Of a stretch of DNA of 64,000 bases, positions 11,661 to 22,289 are shown in pieces (the first letter of the stretch is position 1; each line of letters opens with the position of its first letter). The position numbers were made by a program, and so were the translations under genes. Below the pieces are notes generated by a model. That model did no database searches. It saw only the letters and a program-made list of their open reading frames with translations, and had not been told where the DNA came from. The stretch is from NCBI GenBank assembly GCA_021234155.1, contig JAJEKV010000002.1, positions 19,645,592 to 19,709,591 of the forward strand, written 5' to 3'. This stretch comes from Isoetes taiwanensis. Lineage: Eukaryota > Streptophyta > Lycopodiopsida > Isoetales > Isoetaceae.

Positions 11661-13996
11661 ATGGAGGAGTCGATTAACCTGGAAATCAGCTTAAACACGT
11701 CTATTAACGAGAACTGGAATGGTGCATTAGAAGAAAACTCGGCCTGGAAGATGCCGGATTGCTTGAAAGAGATTGGATCTAACCAAGAGGTTCAATCCCA
11801 AACGAAAAGAAATTAAGGGCGAGCCAAAGGGTTTCAAAAAAAGGTTTCCCCATTCCCGAGGGTTCTATGGATTGGGCCGCTGGGAGGAGGAGGCAGGGGA
11901 TCAAGAAAATGGAGAACTTGGTGCCACAAAGGGCGTGGGGATGCAGAGGGAGGCCTTCAAAATAATGTAGAATGCTTCAATGTAAATCCAAATCAGTAGG
12001 AATTGAAAGATTACGTGTATGATCAGATTCAGAGAAGATGGCTTTGCCAAGTCGGCGACCCCCCAAAACATTTAGCAGAAGGTTGAATTGGAGAATCCAC
12101 GGTTCCGTGCATGCAATATATGAAAATTTCGGGTTCCGGATGCACCAAGGGGCCGAATTCCCAAAAATAAAGCCGAGGTCGGGGTAAGAGACTATGGGAA
12201 GATCGGGGCGCCAGAGGTCTCTTGATCCAGTTTCAAATTCAGCCACAATCTCACCAGAAAACTCAAAGGGCAAGGGCAGCGGTGAACGTATGGCAGATGA
12301 CCAAATCGAGCTCGGCCTTCTCGATGAAACGGGCCGGACAGAGTTCATTAATCTGCAAGTGCGAAAAAAGGAGGCCCAAGAACTTGAATTGCAGGAAGAG
12401 CGGATCCGGGAGATAAAAGAAAGGATCAGGGGGCGGTATGGCAATTTACCAGGGCAAGGAATTGTTTGGTGAACTGAGCTCTGAGCAGCGCCAAATTGAT
12501 GATGACGATGTGAACAAAGAGTTAGAGGCTGCAAGAACCCTTGAATTTACTTCCCCTCCTCCCAAAACCCCGAGTTCTATTACCCCAGCCCGGCAGCGTG
12601 CCCCTAGGAAGCCGATGCAGTGTGGCCGTAAGAGGGATTTTGCTCAGATGGCCCCGAACCATATTATTCACCAAGAAGAGGACAAGGAGCAAAAAAAGGA
12701 AGAAGAGCATGCATCTGAAGATGAATTGGCTCCCCTCCCCAGCAAGATCAAATTGTTTTATTTGTATACGCTCGAACCCTTATTCTTTGAGAATGTATTA
12801 TCCTATGAGAGAGGGATCAGAAGGGATCTTTGGCAGTTCAAATTGTCTTTAAATTACCCAATTGTGGTCGAGAGTCCTCTCTTGAAGGTGGGCAGCAAAT
12901 CAACCGACGTAGAATTCTATATCTCAGAGTCGGGTTGCTGTCAAATTCTCCTTTGCATTGCTGTGCCCCGGGTTCCGAGGATTACGAGATCGATCTCTTG
13001 ATTTGTTTAGGGGCATATTTACTTTGTAAGTGTGTAGCTCATATAGGATCTATTTTTCCACTGTAAGCTAAATTCAGCGTTTCAGGGTGCTTGCACACTC
13101 AATTCCGCCCCATAAACGATGTCACCATGTCCTCCTCCACCCTGCTGCTTTTGGCCTGTTCCTAAATGGTACCAAACCAGGCCTGTGTGGTGCCTCTGGC
13201 GGCTTGTTTAATGAAGCTAATTCCAGGATCCCCCTTTGGTAAGGCCGTGTGGAAAATCCAGTATGCGCAGTTCTACTACATACCGGTTAATGCAAGGTAA
13301 ATTGGGTTTGGAAAGTGGAATTTTTGTTGCATTTCTAGTTCTGGTTTGAATTGATTGCAGCTTGTCCTTTGCAGTGGCCATTGGAGCCTGTTCATTTTGG
13401 TGGCTGATCCTTTGGCATGCCAGAAACTCAATAAGCCTTGCCCATGCATATTGCATTTCGATTCCTTTGATCCCCTCCATGCTCCAATATGCGGGTTCAT
13501 CACTTTGTGAGTGTAACATTTGCTAACTATACATTCATAACCTATCTTCTAATGCCTTGACTTGCAGGTTTTTAAGTGATGTATTTAAGAGGTGGAGGCA
13601 CGAGGCATCAGTATTGCATAATGCACCAGTAATGTTGATGGAAGCTCCATAGCAGCACAACAACCAGGATTGTGGCATCTATGTTATTGGTTGTGTGCAG
13701 AAATTCATTAGGGAAGTCTACAACAAGGAGACAGATGTGAGTTATCATTGTCTTATCTTATGTCTTTTTTGGTTAGCAAATTTATGTACTGTTAATTTAT
13801 AATCTACTGTCTTCAGATGGTGATCAACCGGGACTGGTTTGCCAAAGAAGACATGGACAATTTGAGGACAGGCTTCTTGGTGATGCTGCAGAAGTTAAGT
13901 GGCTGCGTAAATGCAGGAAAATCAACCTTCTACTTGCCCGAGGGTAGCAACCAATTCGCACGGCCCATGACCCGGTTGATGCTGAATGGCCCATGA
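11661..13996 (+). pseudogene. Ulp1/C48-type cysteine peptidase of the MULE, disrupted
   Basis: Ulp1-like proteases remove SUMO-type modifiers; MULE-borne copies have no proven role. The first plausible ATG is at 11661, after an acceptor-like T-run and CAG. Charged, low-complexity N-terminal sequence follows (12194-13001, e.g. EEERI-type helices and KEEEHASEDE), with an apparent frame change near 12440-12480. The peptidase core is clear: GHWSLFILVA has the catalytic His codon at 13379-13381, HFDSFD the Asp at 13460-13462, and NNQDCGIYVIGC the Cys at 13671-13673. Introns about 13504-13567 (GTGAGT to GCAG) and about 13737-13816 separate these exons. An in-frame TAG at 13650-13652 lies seven codons before the Cys. 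The frame ends with TGA at 13994-13996. Exon structure upstream of 13375 is uncertain. Confidence 0.75.
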
Positions 13997-14129
13997 TCTG
14001 AAGTCTCCCCATACAGGAAAAAATGTTGTTCCTTGTAAAACATGTAAATTGTCTGCTATGTTTGTAAATATGGCAGTTTTTCGATGGTTAATTGAAGTGG
14101 GAACTTGCTTTCCTTTTCTCTATTCTGGG

Positions 14130-14440
14130 TTCAATCTTGACTGAATTTGAACACCTCTGGGATCTGAATTTGAACACCTCTGGGATCTGAATTTGAACAG
14201 AATTTGAACACCTCTGGGATCCCGAAACTTGAATAGCTCTGGGATCCCGAAATTTGAACACCTCCGGGATCCCCAGGGAGCCAAACAATAAAACAACCAT
14301 TAAAAAAGACAAACACCATTAAAAGACAAACCATTATAATGGTGATCCCGGAGGATGGGATCACCACAATTACATTCCATCCTCCGGGATCCCCACACAT
14401 CAAAAAAAAAAGTCTAGTGAAACTTAGCCTTTAAAAAATC
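14130..14440. repeat. Short tandem CTCTGGGATC repeats
   Basis: Directly after the peptidase gene, units of about 22 bp containing GAATTTGAACACCTCTGGGATC repeat about five times in diverged form (14140-14275). Further GATCCCGGAGGATGGGATCACC hairpin-type words follow. These are variants of the motif that makes up the terminal repeats. Confidence 0.65.
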
Positions 14441-14935
14441 CCGTCCGCCATCGGTGATCCCGGAGGACGGGATCACCTGTGTGGTGATCCCGGAGACCAT
14501 TAAAAATTGGGACCTTAGAACCTTCGAAGAAAAAAAAATTTAAAAAAGAATCCGTCCGCCTGATGGTGATCCCGGAGGTGGGGATCACCATCACGTGATC
14601 CCGTCCTCCGGGATCACCAGATCGCGGACGGGAAAAAATTTAAAACCTTGGGACCTTAGAACCTTGGAATAAAAAAAAAATTAAAAAAGAATCCGTCCGC
14701 CTGATGGTGATCCCGGAGGTGGGGATCACCATCACGTGATCCCGTCCTCCGGGATCACCAGCTCGCGGACGTGAAAAAATTGAAAACCTTGGGACCTTAG
14801 AACCTTGAAATAAAAAAAAATAAAAAAGAATCCGTCTGCCTGATGGTGATCCCGGAGGTGGGGATCACCAACGCGTGATCCCGTCCTCCGGGATCACCAC
14901 CTCGCGGACGGGAAAGAAATTAAAACCTTCGACAG
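14441..14935. repeat. Tandem hairpin array between the two MULE genes
   Basis: Three good copies, and an imperfect leading one, of a unit of about 130 bp beginning near 14545, 14690 and 14825. Each contains CCGTCCGCCTGATGGTGATC, an inverted pair GGTGATCCCGGAGG / CCTCCGGGATCACC, then an A-rich stretch with CTTGGGACCTTAGAACCTT. It sits in the intergenic space between the convergent peptidase and transposase genes. It could act as transposase-binding sites or a double-strand terminator; neither is shown by the sequence. Confidence 0.75.
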
Positions 14936-15204
14936 ACCCTAGGGAAATTTATCGTCAAGGGGATATGCTCCTCCGGGATCACCGGATATACTTTACCATT
15001 ACATTATATTTAGACATTACATTTAGTGATATGCATTGAAAGATTGAGAAATACAAGTTGGATCTGTAAGTCATGTTTCAGGTCCCAAAATTTGGGAATC
15101 ATGGTGCCTTGCATGAAGCCTCCATCTCAACTTCCTTCCAACTCTTCCTTGCTTTCTTCACCTTATGTTTTCCAAGTTCTATCACGGGCTTCAGTAGTGA
15201 CAAG

Positions 15205-17240
15205 CTAAATACCACAATTGACCTCCAAGGTAAGCTCGGGTAGACTTGATATATTAGTGCTCGTGCCGGCTATGTCATCCATCTTCTCAAGTCTAAAGTC
15301 GAAACGCCTCATGAGAGAATCGATTGCAACTAAAATGTTAGGATCTTTTTGAGCCCTAGACATCACTCTAGCAATTACCGCCTCCAAGGAGGCTGAGTCT
15401 TCTTCAAGTCCACTTGATCTTGTTTGCAAGGGAGACTCTTCCCCTAGGCGTACTACCTCAAGCACCTCCGGATCCCCTGGTCTCCACAACTCTCTTGCGG
15501 CTTGTATGGCTTCAGTGGTCCATGCCCCTACCTATTGTCCCATATTGGGAACCCAAGACCTGTAAGAGATCTTGATCCCTGTAATTGCCAAGCATTTGCA
15601 TAACTTTCACCTGATTCTTACATAGATTACCCTTGGCTCCCCAAGGGCAATCACAACATGCCTAATTCTTGTGTGCTCCAAAGAACAAAATACGGGCCCC
15701 AATCCCAAGAGTGCGCGGTTTGCACTTCAGCCTCACTCTCCTCGAAGTTGGTAAATGTGACTTGTTAAATGGACAATATTAAAAGCGCCTCTAATTGCGC
15801 ACTCTACTATTTGTTCCTGGGAGGTGTTTACTACAAATCCATGTTCCTTCATAGACCTAGAACATAGCTATATATCAATCATTTGCAAGGTAAATATGCA
15901 AGGTAAATTAGACTAGGTAGTGGTATGTAAATGTTACCTCATGTAAGCCATGTGTGTCTCCACATTGTTAGTGAGAATGTAGAGCAACCAGTCAATTCTC
16001 CTGCCTCGAAGTGCACGTTTACATATGCCTAGGCGCAACTTAAGGGCAGCATGCCATGCCTCTATGGCAGCATTGGTCTCTTGATTGGAGTGCATGTACA
16101 TTCTTATAGCCAATACCCATTCACAGATGTTCTTAGTCCACTCCTTACTTATGTAGGCCGACAATTTAGGGTATTGAGGATACTTCCTCACCAACTCTTC
16201 CAATCTCTTGATAGCTTCTTTCCTAACAGCTTCCCTGTACTCATGACCATACTCATTGTCCCCTACAGGACCCTCTGTCTTGTACATTATATTCCCTAGC
16301 TCCTTGAACATTTCATTTCTATGCACCTTACTCCTTACATTTTTGCTTAGCCACTTAATCCAGGCTCTCCTCACATGCCAAATGCATATTTGCACATGCA
16401 CGTTTGGGAAAACCTACAAGTGCACAATGTCAGTCCATTGTGTTAGTGTTAGAAAGTATGCAAGAAAGTATGGCAAGAAAGTATACTTACATTTTTTACC
16501 GCCTTGATCTCAGCATCAGCATCGTCAGTAATGATGCAAGAAGGGTGCCAATCCGGATCATCCAGGCATAATGAATCCTTTAGTGCTTTCAACCACTTAG
16601 TTATAGCCCTAGTTTTTTGAGAATTGGTTATGACATATGCCAATGGCAAGCCATTGCAATGGTCATCGAAGGCAATGAGTGTAAAAAGATAGTACCTGGA
16701 TAATAGAAACCAATAGCTCACATTGAATCTAGAATTGAAATGCTATAGCCATTTTAAATGGACTATGGAAAAGATCTAGAATGGAAATGAACACAAAGTA
16801 GTGTACCTCTTGTCATTAGTTTTGAAGGTTGCATCCATGCAAATGGCCCTATTCTTTCCAAACTTCAGCATTGCCTCTCTTTGGATTGGAGTCATCACTC
16901 CCAATTGGAACGTGTCACCATGTTCATACAAGAACACGGACTCTAGATGTTGTTGCACCCACATGTTGATGCTAGTGGGAAGGTCTTCATGTAGCTTCCA
17001 AGTGTTTCTAACAACACTCTTCTCAATGTTGTAAACATCCCGGATCTTCAGCATGTCATCCCTACACATACTATCCTTGCCATGAACATCTAGTTTAAAT
17101 CTCCACCTCTCCTCGTGCATGTTCATAACACTTTGCGGGGTGTGCCAATGCACGAGCTTTTCTCTAACCCATTCCCTCAATTCCTGAGAGATCCACGGTG
17201 CTAGCTTGAATTTGATACCTTTCTCTACGTCAACAAATTT
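15205..17240 (-). pseudogene. MULE DDE transposase, C-terminal part degraded
   Basis: Catalyses element excision and integration. On the minus strand the frame begins around 17240 (KGIKFKLAPWISQELREWV) and passes three introns with good sites (about 16805-16697, 16492-16414 and one from about 15937). The first catalytic Asp is in CMDATFKTND, the second in IITDDADAEIKAV, followed by the C..H pair in QICIWHVRRAW, and the Glu in TNAAIEAWHAAL. This is the expected D-D-E order of the MULE domain. Beyond 15830 the frame changes at least twice. A SWIM-like zinc finger, CDCPWGAKGNLCKN, is readable near 15640, but its last ligand position is Asn rather than His. A coiled C-terminal piece ends at 15205. 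The N-terminus beyond 17240 is uncertain. Confidence 0.8.
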
Positions 17241-18239
17241 ACCATGGCAAGGCTCACCTTGGAGATTTCTATGCTCAAACCCATAATAAGTAACTTGCGA
17301 GCATTCTGGGAGAAGGTAGAGTTGCCTAATGGTAAAATGGCATTAGCAGCCCCTACGCACACTCTCACCCCTCTCAATTCTTTTCCTGCGTGTGCCAGGT
17401 TGACGTGGTCCATTAGCAACCAGGTGAGTGTTCAAAGTCTTGTCCTGGGGACCATATGTGCACCAATACCTATTTTGAGTGTTCAAAATTAGTGCATGAA
17501 AGTAGTGCATGTACATCTAAGAAATAAATATACTTCTGCTACAATGTTTTCTACTACAGAAACAACAACAACAACAACAACAGTAAACTAGAGGATAGGG
17601 TTTTAGAAATACATACCTTTTCATAGTTAAATAAGAATCCCTGGTTGGCCTCTTTAGCACCCTCTCGGGATTGGAACTCCTTAAGTAGAAGCTGCACGGT
17701 GCCGCACAATTTCTTTGCTCTCCAAGAATGAAGTCTTCAACCCGGTTTATTGGGAAGTAGCAGGTCCACACAAGCATTTCTCCACCTCCCTATCTGAAAG
17801 GAACACGGTGCTCTTAAAAAACCGGTGTAGGTTCTTTGTGGTCGAAAATGCCATTAGGGGGTGACTCCACATGTATTTCAAAGACGCGGTTTGGGAATGG
17901 CGAGAAAGGGAGCTCAGATATACGTTTCTTAACTCCTAAAAATAATCTTAAGCAGATAAATACTTGTGCTATCTTCTCCTCCAGCCCCCAATCGTCCATA
18001 GCTGCCAGGGGCCGCTTCGAACATCCGTCTGTGCATATGCAGCAGCGCAGAGAAATTCTGGAAGACAAATGTGGGATCCCGGAGGGTGGTTTCCGACATC
18101 CGAGGTGTCCAGATCTCAATGGTTGGTCCGTGCATGGGCTGACATGTTCAAAACCGGCCGCACGATCCCTCCACGCCTGCTGGCCCACCGTCGATTTTCA
18201 TGCATAAGGTATGTGGGGATCCCAGAGGAGGGAATCACT

Positions 18240-18988
18240 CTGGCAGTGTGGTGATCCCGGAGGAGGGAATCACACCAGATATCGAACCCGGTGGGCAGCA
18301 TGGTCCCATGGCCCACGGTGGTGATACCGGAGGCGGGGATAACGCGGCCGATATCGGATCGCCGATATCGCCCCACCGGGGTGATCCCGGCGGGGATAAC
18401 GCCGTTGATATCGGATCGCCGACATCGCATCCCTGAGGAGGGAATCACACCGCATATCGAACCCCGGTGGCAGCATGATCCCATCGCCCACGGCGGTGAT
18501 CCCCGAGGCGGATAATGCGCCGATATCGCTACGCCGATATATCGCCCCCATCTGGCAGGATCCCGGAGGCGATAACGCCGCCGATATCGGACGCCGATAT
18601 CACCGCGTATGGTGATCCCTAAGAAGGAATCACGATCGGCGATCCCTCGGCGGGATCTCCACGGCTGATTTCGGGTACCGCGATCGGCCACTCGCAGATC
18701 GGTGATCCCGGAGGCCGGATCTCCATGGTTGATTTCGTAACCGCTATCGCCACGCCACGCTTGGGGATCCCGAGGCCGATCACAAGATGGTGATCCCGGT
18801 CCACCACCCGGACGGCCCTGGATGTGTCGCTGCGGGCTGACGCCCGTGATTTCTGTGCCCCTCACGGGTGTCGTAAGACGTGAAACGGAGGTCCTCGAAC
18901 GGATTCCCGCCGAGCCACGGTGGTGATACCAGAGGCCGGTATTTTTACCTCTGGGATCCCCGAAACCAGGGTAAGACTATCCTGAGCC
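18240..18988 (-). repeat. Right terminal inverted repeat of the MULE
   Basis: Inverse counterpart of 10562-11295, with matching order of motifs (GATATCGGATCGCC, GGTGATCCCGGAGG, CAAGATGGTGATC, ACATCCAGGGCC-type words). A 249-aa minus-strand ORF here (18116-18865) is a repeat by-product. A related but less clear segment, 18060-18240, precedes it. Confidence 0.8.
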
Positions 18989-18996
18989 CCTTCCTT
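18989..18996. repeat. Candidate target-site duplication, right copy
   Basis: CCTTCCTT immediately outside CTGAGCC at the element's right end, identical to 10554-10561. Confidence 0.6.
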
Positions 18997-19560
18997 ACAC
19001 CTTCCTCACAAAAATCAAGGGCCAGGATTTATCCTCCCCTTTCGATCCAACGGTCCAGGCATGTGGAGCATACCCCATGCATGCCCCCATGCATGCCCCC
19101 ATGGATATCCAATGGCTGTAAGTGTGCCACCTCACCATATTTCAAACGAATGGTTAGGATCGATTTGAATATATCAACAATCTATTCCATGGGGGCATCC
19201 AAAGTAATTTTATAAATATAATGATATATCATAATATATATACAATTATTCCATAAGGGGCATGTGCGTAACTTGGGGGGTCATATATATAGAGATTGAT
19301 CTCGTCCGTCCAACCATGAAATCAAAGGCCACAATTATGCCATCCGTGGGGGGGTGTGGGAGGCATGCATGGCCATGCACCACATGCCTCAACCGCCGGA
19401 TCAAGAATTGTAAAATCTCCACTGTCCATATAAAAGAGATGGGAAAGTGCATGGAAGTTGGATTTATTTATGACATGGTGAGGTGGCAAGGCATTTAATT
19501 GCCCGTGCTGGGCTTATCAATGATATGGTGAGGTGGCAGGGGGATACAAAAATCTAGAGA
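18997..19560. repeat. Remainder of the GAATC-family element, right of MULE
   Basis: The segment at 19250-19540 matches 29330-29560 (GTCATATATATAGAGAT, GGCATGCATGG, GTGAGGTGGCA). The segment 19020-19190 carries the same words in reverse orientation. So this side is also part of the element family into which the MULE was inserted. No coding sequence. Confidence 0.6.
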
Positions 19561-20989
19561 ATTCTAAAAACTCTCGTTCCATTTCTGATCGATTACCGTG
19601 TGTTTGCAAGGCGCCTCTCTATGTGAAATTTTACTCCAGATTCAGTGGGTAAATCATTTCTTCTAGATTAGGGTTAACTTGGAACAATTTATGGGCTCAG
19701 TGGCTTAAACTTGATTCTCTGATGAAGTTCAAGAGGATCCGGCAAGGGCAACACATTCGCTTTTGTGTTGAAGAGTTTGATTTGGAGTTGAATTTGATTT
19801 TTAGCACCAAAATAAGTAAACACATTAGGGCTCTTGCTTATGCATTGTTAGATTTAACTACTCTTTATGAGGAACACATGATTAATTTTCTGGTTTTCTT
19901 TTTGCAGCGTTTAGAGCCAAGCATCGGAGCATGCAACATTTTTCTGAGATTCAAATTCAATATCTATCTGGCGCTCATAGATTCAAACTCAAGAGCTACC
20001 TTCCTACTTTGAATGGCTTCCTATTTTGCATGCCATTGTGTTGTTCTCAAGTCATGCCTTAAGCTTTGCCTCTAGCTAATTGCCTCAGTGCTCTTGCATT
20101 TTACTGGAAGACTGTGGTGGATGGGGTAGATCTAATTATATGACGTATAGCGGTCTTTTCAAGGCAAATGTAAATCGTGAGAATGGGCTTTTGGTACATC
20201 GTCATCCTCACAATTCTTATATTTTGTTCCCATTCTTATATTTTGTTATTGTTGCAGGTACGCATGGCAGATTGTGCTTTTGTAGTATCTGAGATAGGGC
20301 ATTTTGACAGCTTCGCTCTAGGAAGATTTATCTGCAACTTGATCTACTAAAAATATGGCCCCCATTTTGGAACATTAGTTTCTTCGAGCTTAGCTTTTCA
20401 TTTCCAGCCTGGATAACTTAAAAAATTCTGATTGTTTTTCTGTGTTTTTGCCTCCAGATTTGACTTCTCATTTGTAGACATATTGATGCAAAAAGCCTAA
20501 TTTTGTTTCCCATTTGTAGGTGCCTCCTTCGACTTCCTTGCAAGGGATTTCAGACATAGATATGGCAGCAGAAACTTACATTTTGACCGTGGCCATAGCT
20601 GAAATGCATTAAATCTGTAAGCAAGCATTCTAAATTGCTTTTTGATCTATTTGTTAATCTAATGATAGCACGTCATTTGCAGGTATGACAATATCAAGCT
20701 TGATGAAGCTTGTCTAATCTTTTCTGCTTGTAGTTTTATTTGTGAAGCCTGGCGTCCAAAGATCATGATGATTATTGCCTCATTTGGTGAATATCTGATC
20801 CTACATTTTTCTTTCTTGGTTTTTCATTGCTATGGATTGTGTTACAGCTTCAGAATATCTGGCCAACATGCATCCAGAGCGATTTAGAATTGAAAGGCAA
20901 ACTTCTCCATATGGCAAATCTGGCAAGCCTTTTTTCCAGGAATGGATCATCCATTTGTTTTCTTGAGTATCAGTATCAGTGCAGAAAAT
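19561..20989. other. Gene-poor stretch, possible gene fragments
   Basis: Several short plus-strand frames (for example 19722-20012) lie between acceptor-like TTTTTGCAG and donor-like sequences, as if from an eroded intron-containing gene. None has a motif I recognise. Confidence 0.3.
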
Positions 20990-21500
20990 TGTCATGAACC
21001 TACGCGAAAACAAGGAAAATACGTGGAAAATACGCAAGAAATACGTCAAGATCGGCAAATACTCTGATATATGAACAAGAATCAAGAGTACAATGGCCCG
21101 AAGGCAAGCAGGAACATGAGACAGATGCCTAGAAAGGCTCAAGACTGGCGTTGAACTGGAATGGTTCGACAAGAAGGAGGTGCCTCCTTATATATCTAGG
21201 CCGACGGTTAGGATCGGGCCACTCCAATGAATGAGATTATGCCAAGTGTTGTGCATGCATGTAGGTTCTAGAATGTTCTAGAACCTCCTGGGAATAGCCC
21301 TGTAAATGAGAAATACGTGAGGGAATGTCTTCAATAAGTATTGGTAACGCACTTGGCAAAGGTGTTTGACTCTCAAGTAAAAGGTTATGAGTTCAAATCT
21401 TGCTCTGTGCAACTATCCTTTTGCATTCATGTGATAACCATATATACAAGTATAATGCTCGTATGATATGAATGCTTGTATGATATGAATACTCGTACCA
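20990..21500 (-). repeat. 3' LTR of the chromovirus
   Basis: 511 bp. Positions about 21150-21500 align with 23502-23832 (shared ATGGTTCGACAAGAAGGAGG, CCTCCTTATATATCTAGGCC, GGTTCTAGAATGTTCTAGAA). The LTR contains a tRNA-like stretch at 21345-21410 ending in a B-box-like GAGTTCAAATC. Confidence 0.8.
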
Positions 21501-21509
21501 TCCCCCTCC

Positions 21510-21962
21510 TCGCCGGCAACGAGTTCTCCGAGATGTAGCTAGAGCCGGAGTACTCAAACTTGGCTTATCCGGGTAACGCCGGTGAAACTCTGCAACTTTA
21601 TCAGGAGCGTTAGTCAGATCCGCAGCAGGCTCCCAGGTTCTATCACTTGCTGAGTAATCTCCCCAATCGACCAAATAATAAAGACGACGTCGTAGAAACT
21701 TGGAGTCCAAAATTTCTCGAACTTCAAATTCCTCATGACCGTCCATCTCGACTGGTGATGGAGGTGGAGGTACTTGATATGGAAATGGATTTGCCATATA
21801 GGATTCCAACAAAGACACGTGGAACACTGGGTGAAGCTGAACTGATGGCGAAAGCTCAAGACGGAAAGCAGCATCACTAACGAGTTCAATGATCCGATAG
21901 GGACCTAAGCGTCGATAGTCGAGCTTGTTACAAGGATGAGCTATCGGCAAATCCTGATGCAA
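21510..21962 (-). pseudogene. Integrase C-terminus and chromodomain
   Basis: The frame reads RRLGPYRIIELVSDAAFRL (GPY/F-type module), then LHPVFHVSLLESY, a proline-rich linker, and a chromodomain EFEVREILDSK...YYLVDWGDYSASDRTWEPA followed by FHRRYPDKPS. The aromatic and WxxY-type positions of a chromodomain are present. Its ending resembles chromodomains of Tcn1-like elements from non-seed plants and of fungal or vertebrate Gypsy elements more than those of angiosperm CRM or Tekay elements; that comparison is from memory of the families. Upstream it is shifted out of frame with the integrase core. Confidence 0.75.
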
Positions 21963-22289
21963 GAGCCAAACAAGATCACTAACTGCAAAATGAGGAGCAT
22001 CCTGACGGTGCTGATCTGCGTGATAACGATACCGTGCTTAGGCCTGGAGGAGATGGTGCTGAAGATCGTCCCGGAGCATGCAGAGCTTCTCGAGCCTATC
22101 CTCGGCACTGGCATTGACTGAGTCATATCCGAGAACAATAAAAGACCATCGGGGATACATGCCGAAATTAATAAAGAACGGAGTATGGCCTATGGAAGCA
22201 TGAACAGAATTATTGTAAGCAAATTCTGCCAGGGTTAGCCAATCAACCCAATCATCCTGTTGATAATTGATGAAGCATCACAAATACTG

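Larger units (their letters stand above)
10562..18988. mobile_element. Mutator-like element carrying a Ulp1-type peptidase
   Basis: An 8.4-kb DNA transposon. Left end GGCCTCAGGATAGTC and inverted right end GGCTCAGGATAGTC begin inverted repeats that can be followed for about 730 bp. The outer part includes a shared GGTTTCGGGGATCCC and AGGTAAAAATACCGGCCTC. Inside are two convergent gene remnants: a plus-strand Ulp1/C48 cysteine peptidase (11661-13996) and a minus-strand MULE DDE transposase (about 15205-17240), with a tandem hairpin array between them. Flanking CCTTCCTT copies are the likely target duplication. Plant MULEs that carry a Ulp1-like gene are a known class (the KAONASHI type described in Arabidopsis); assignment to that lineage is inference. 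Both genes show disabling changes, so the copy is probably inactive. Confidence 0.85.

Noticed and set aside
18116-18865. 249-aa minus-strand ORF, the longest in the window
   Set aside because: It is the translation of the right terminal repeat; periodic motif content and match to the left repeat show it is not a gene.
21345-21410. True tRNA gene
   Set aside because: Only a B-box-like word and partial A-box similarity; no acceptor stem or anticodon arm could be drawn, and it is duplicated as part of the LTR.
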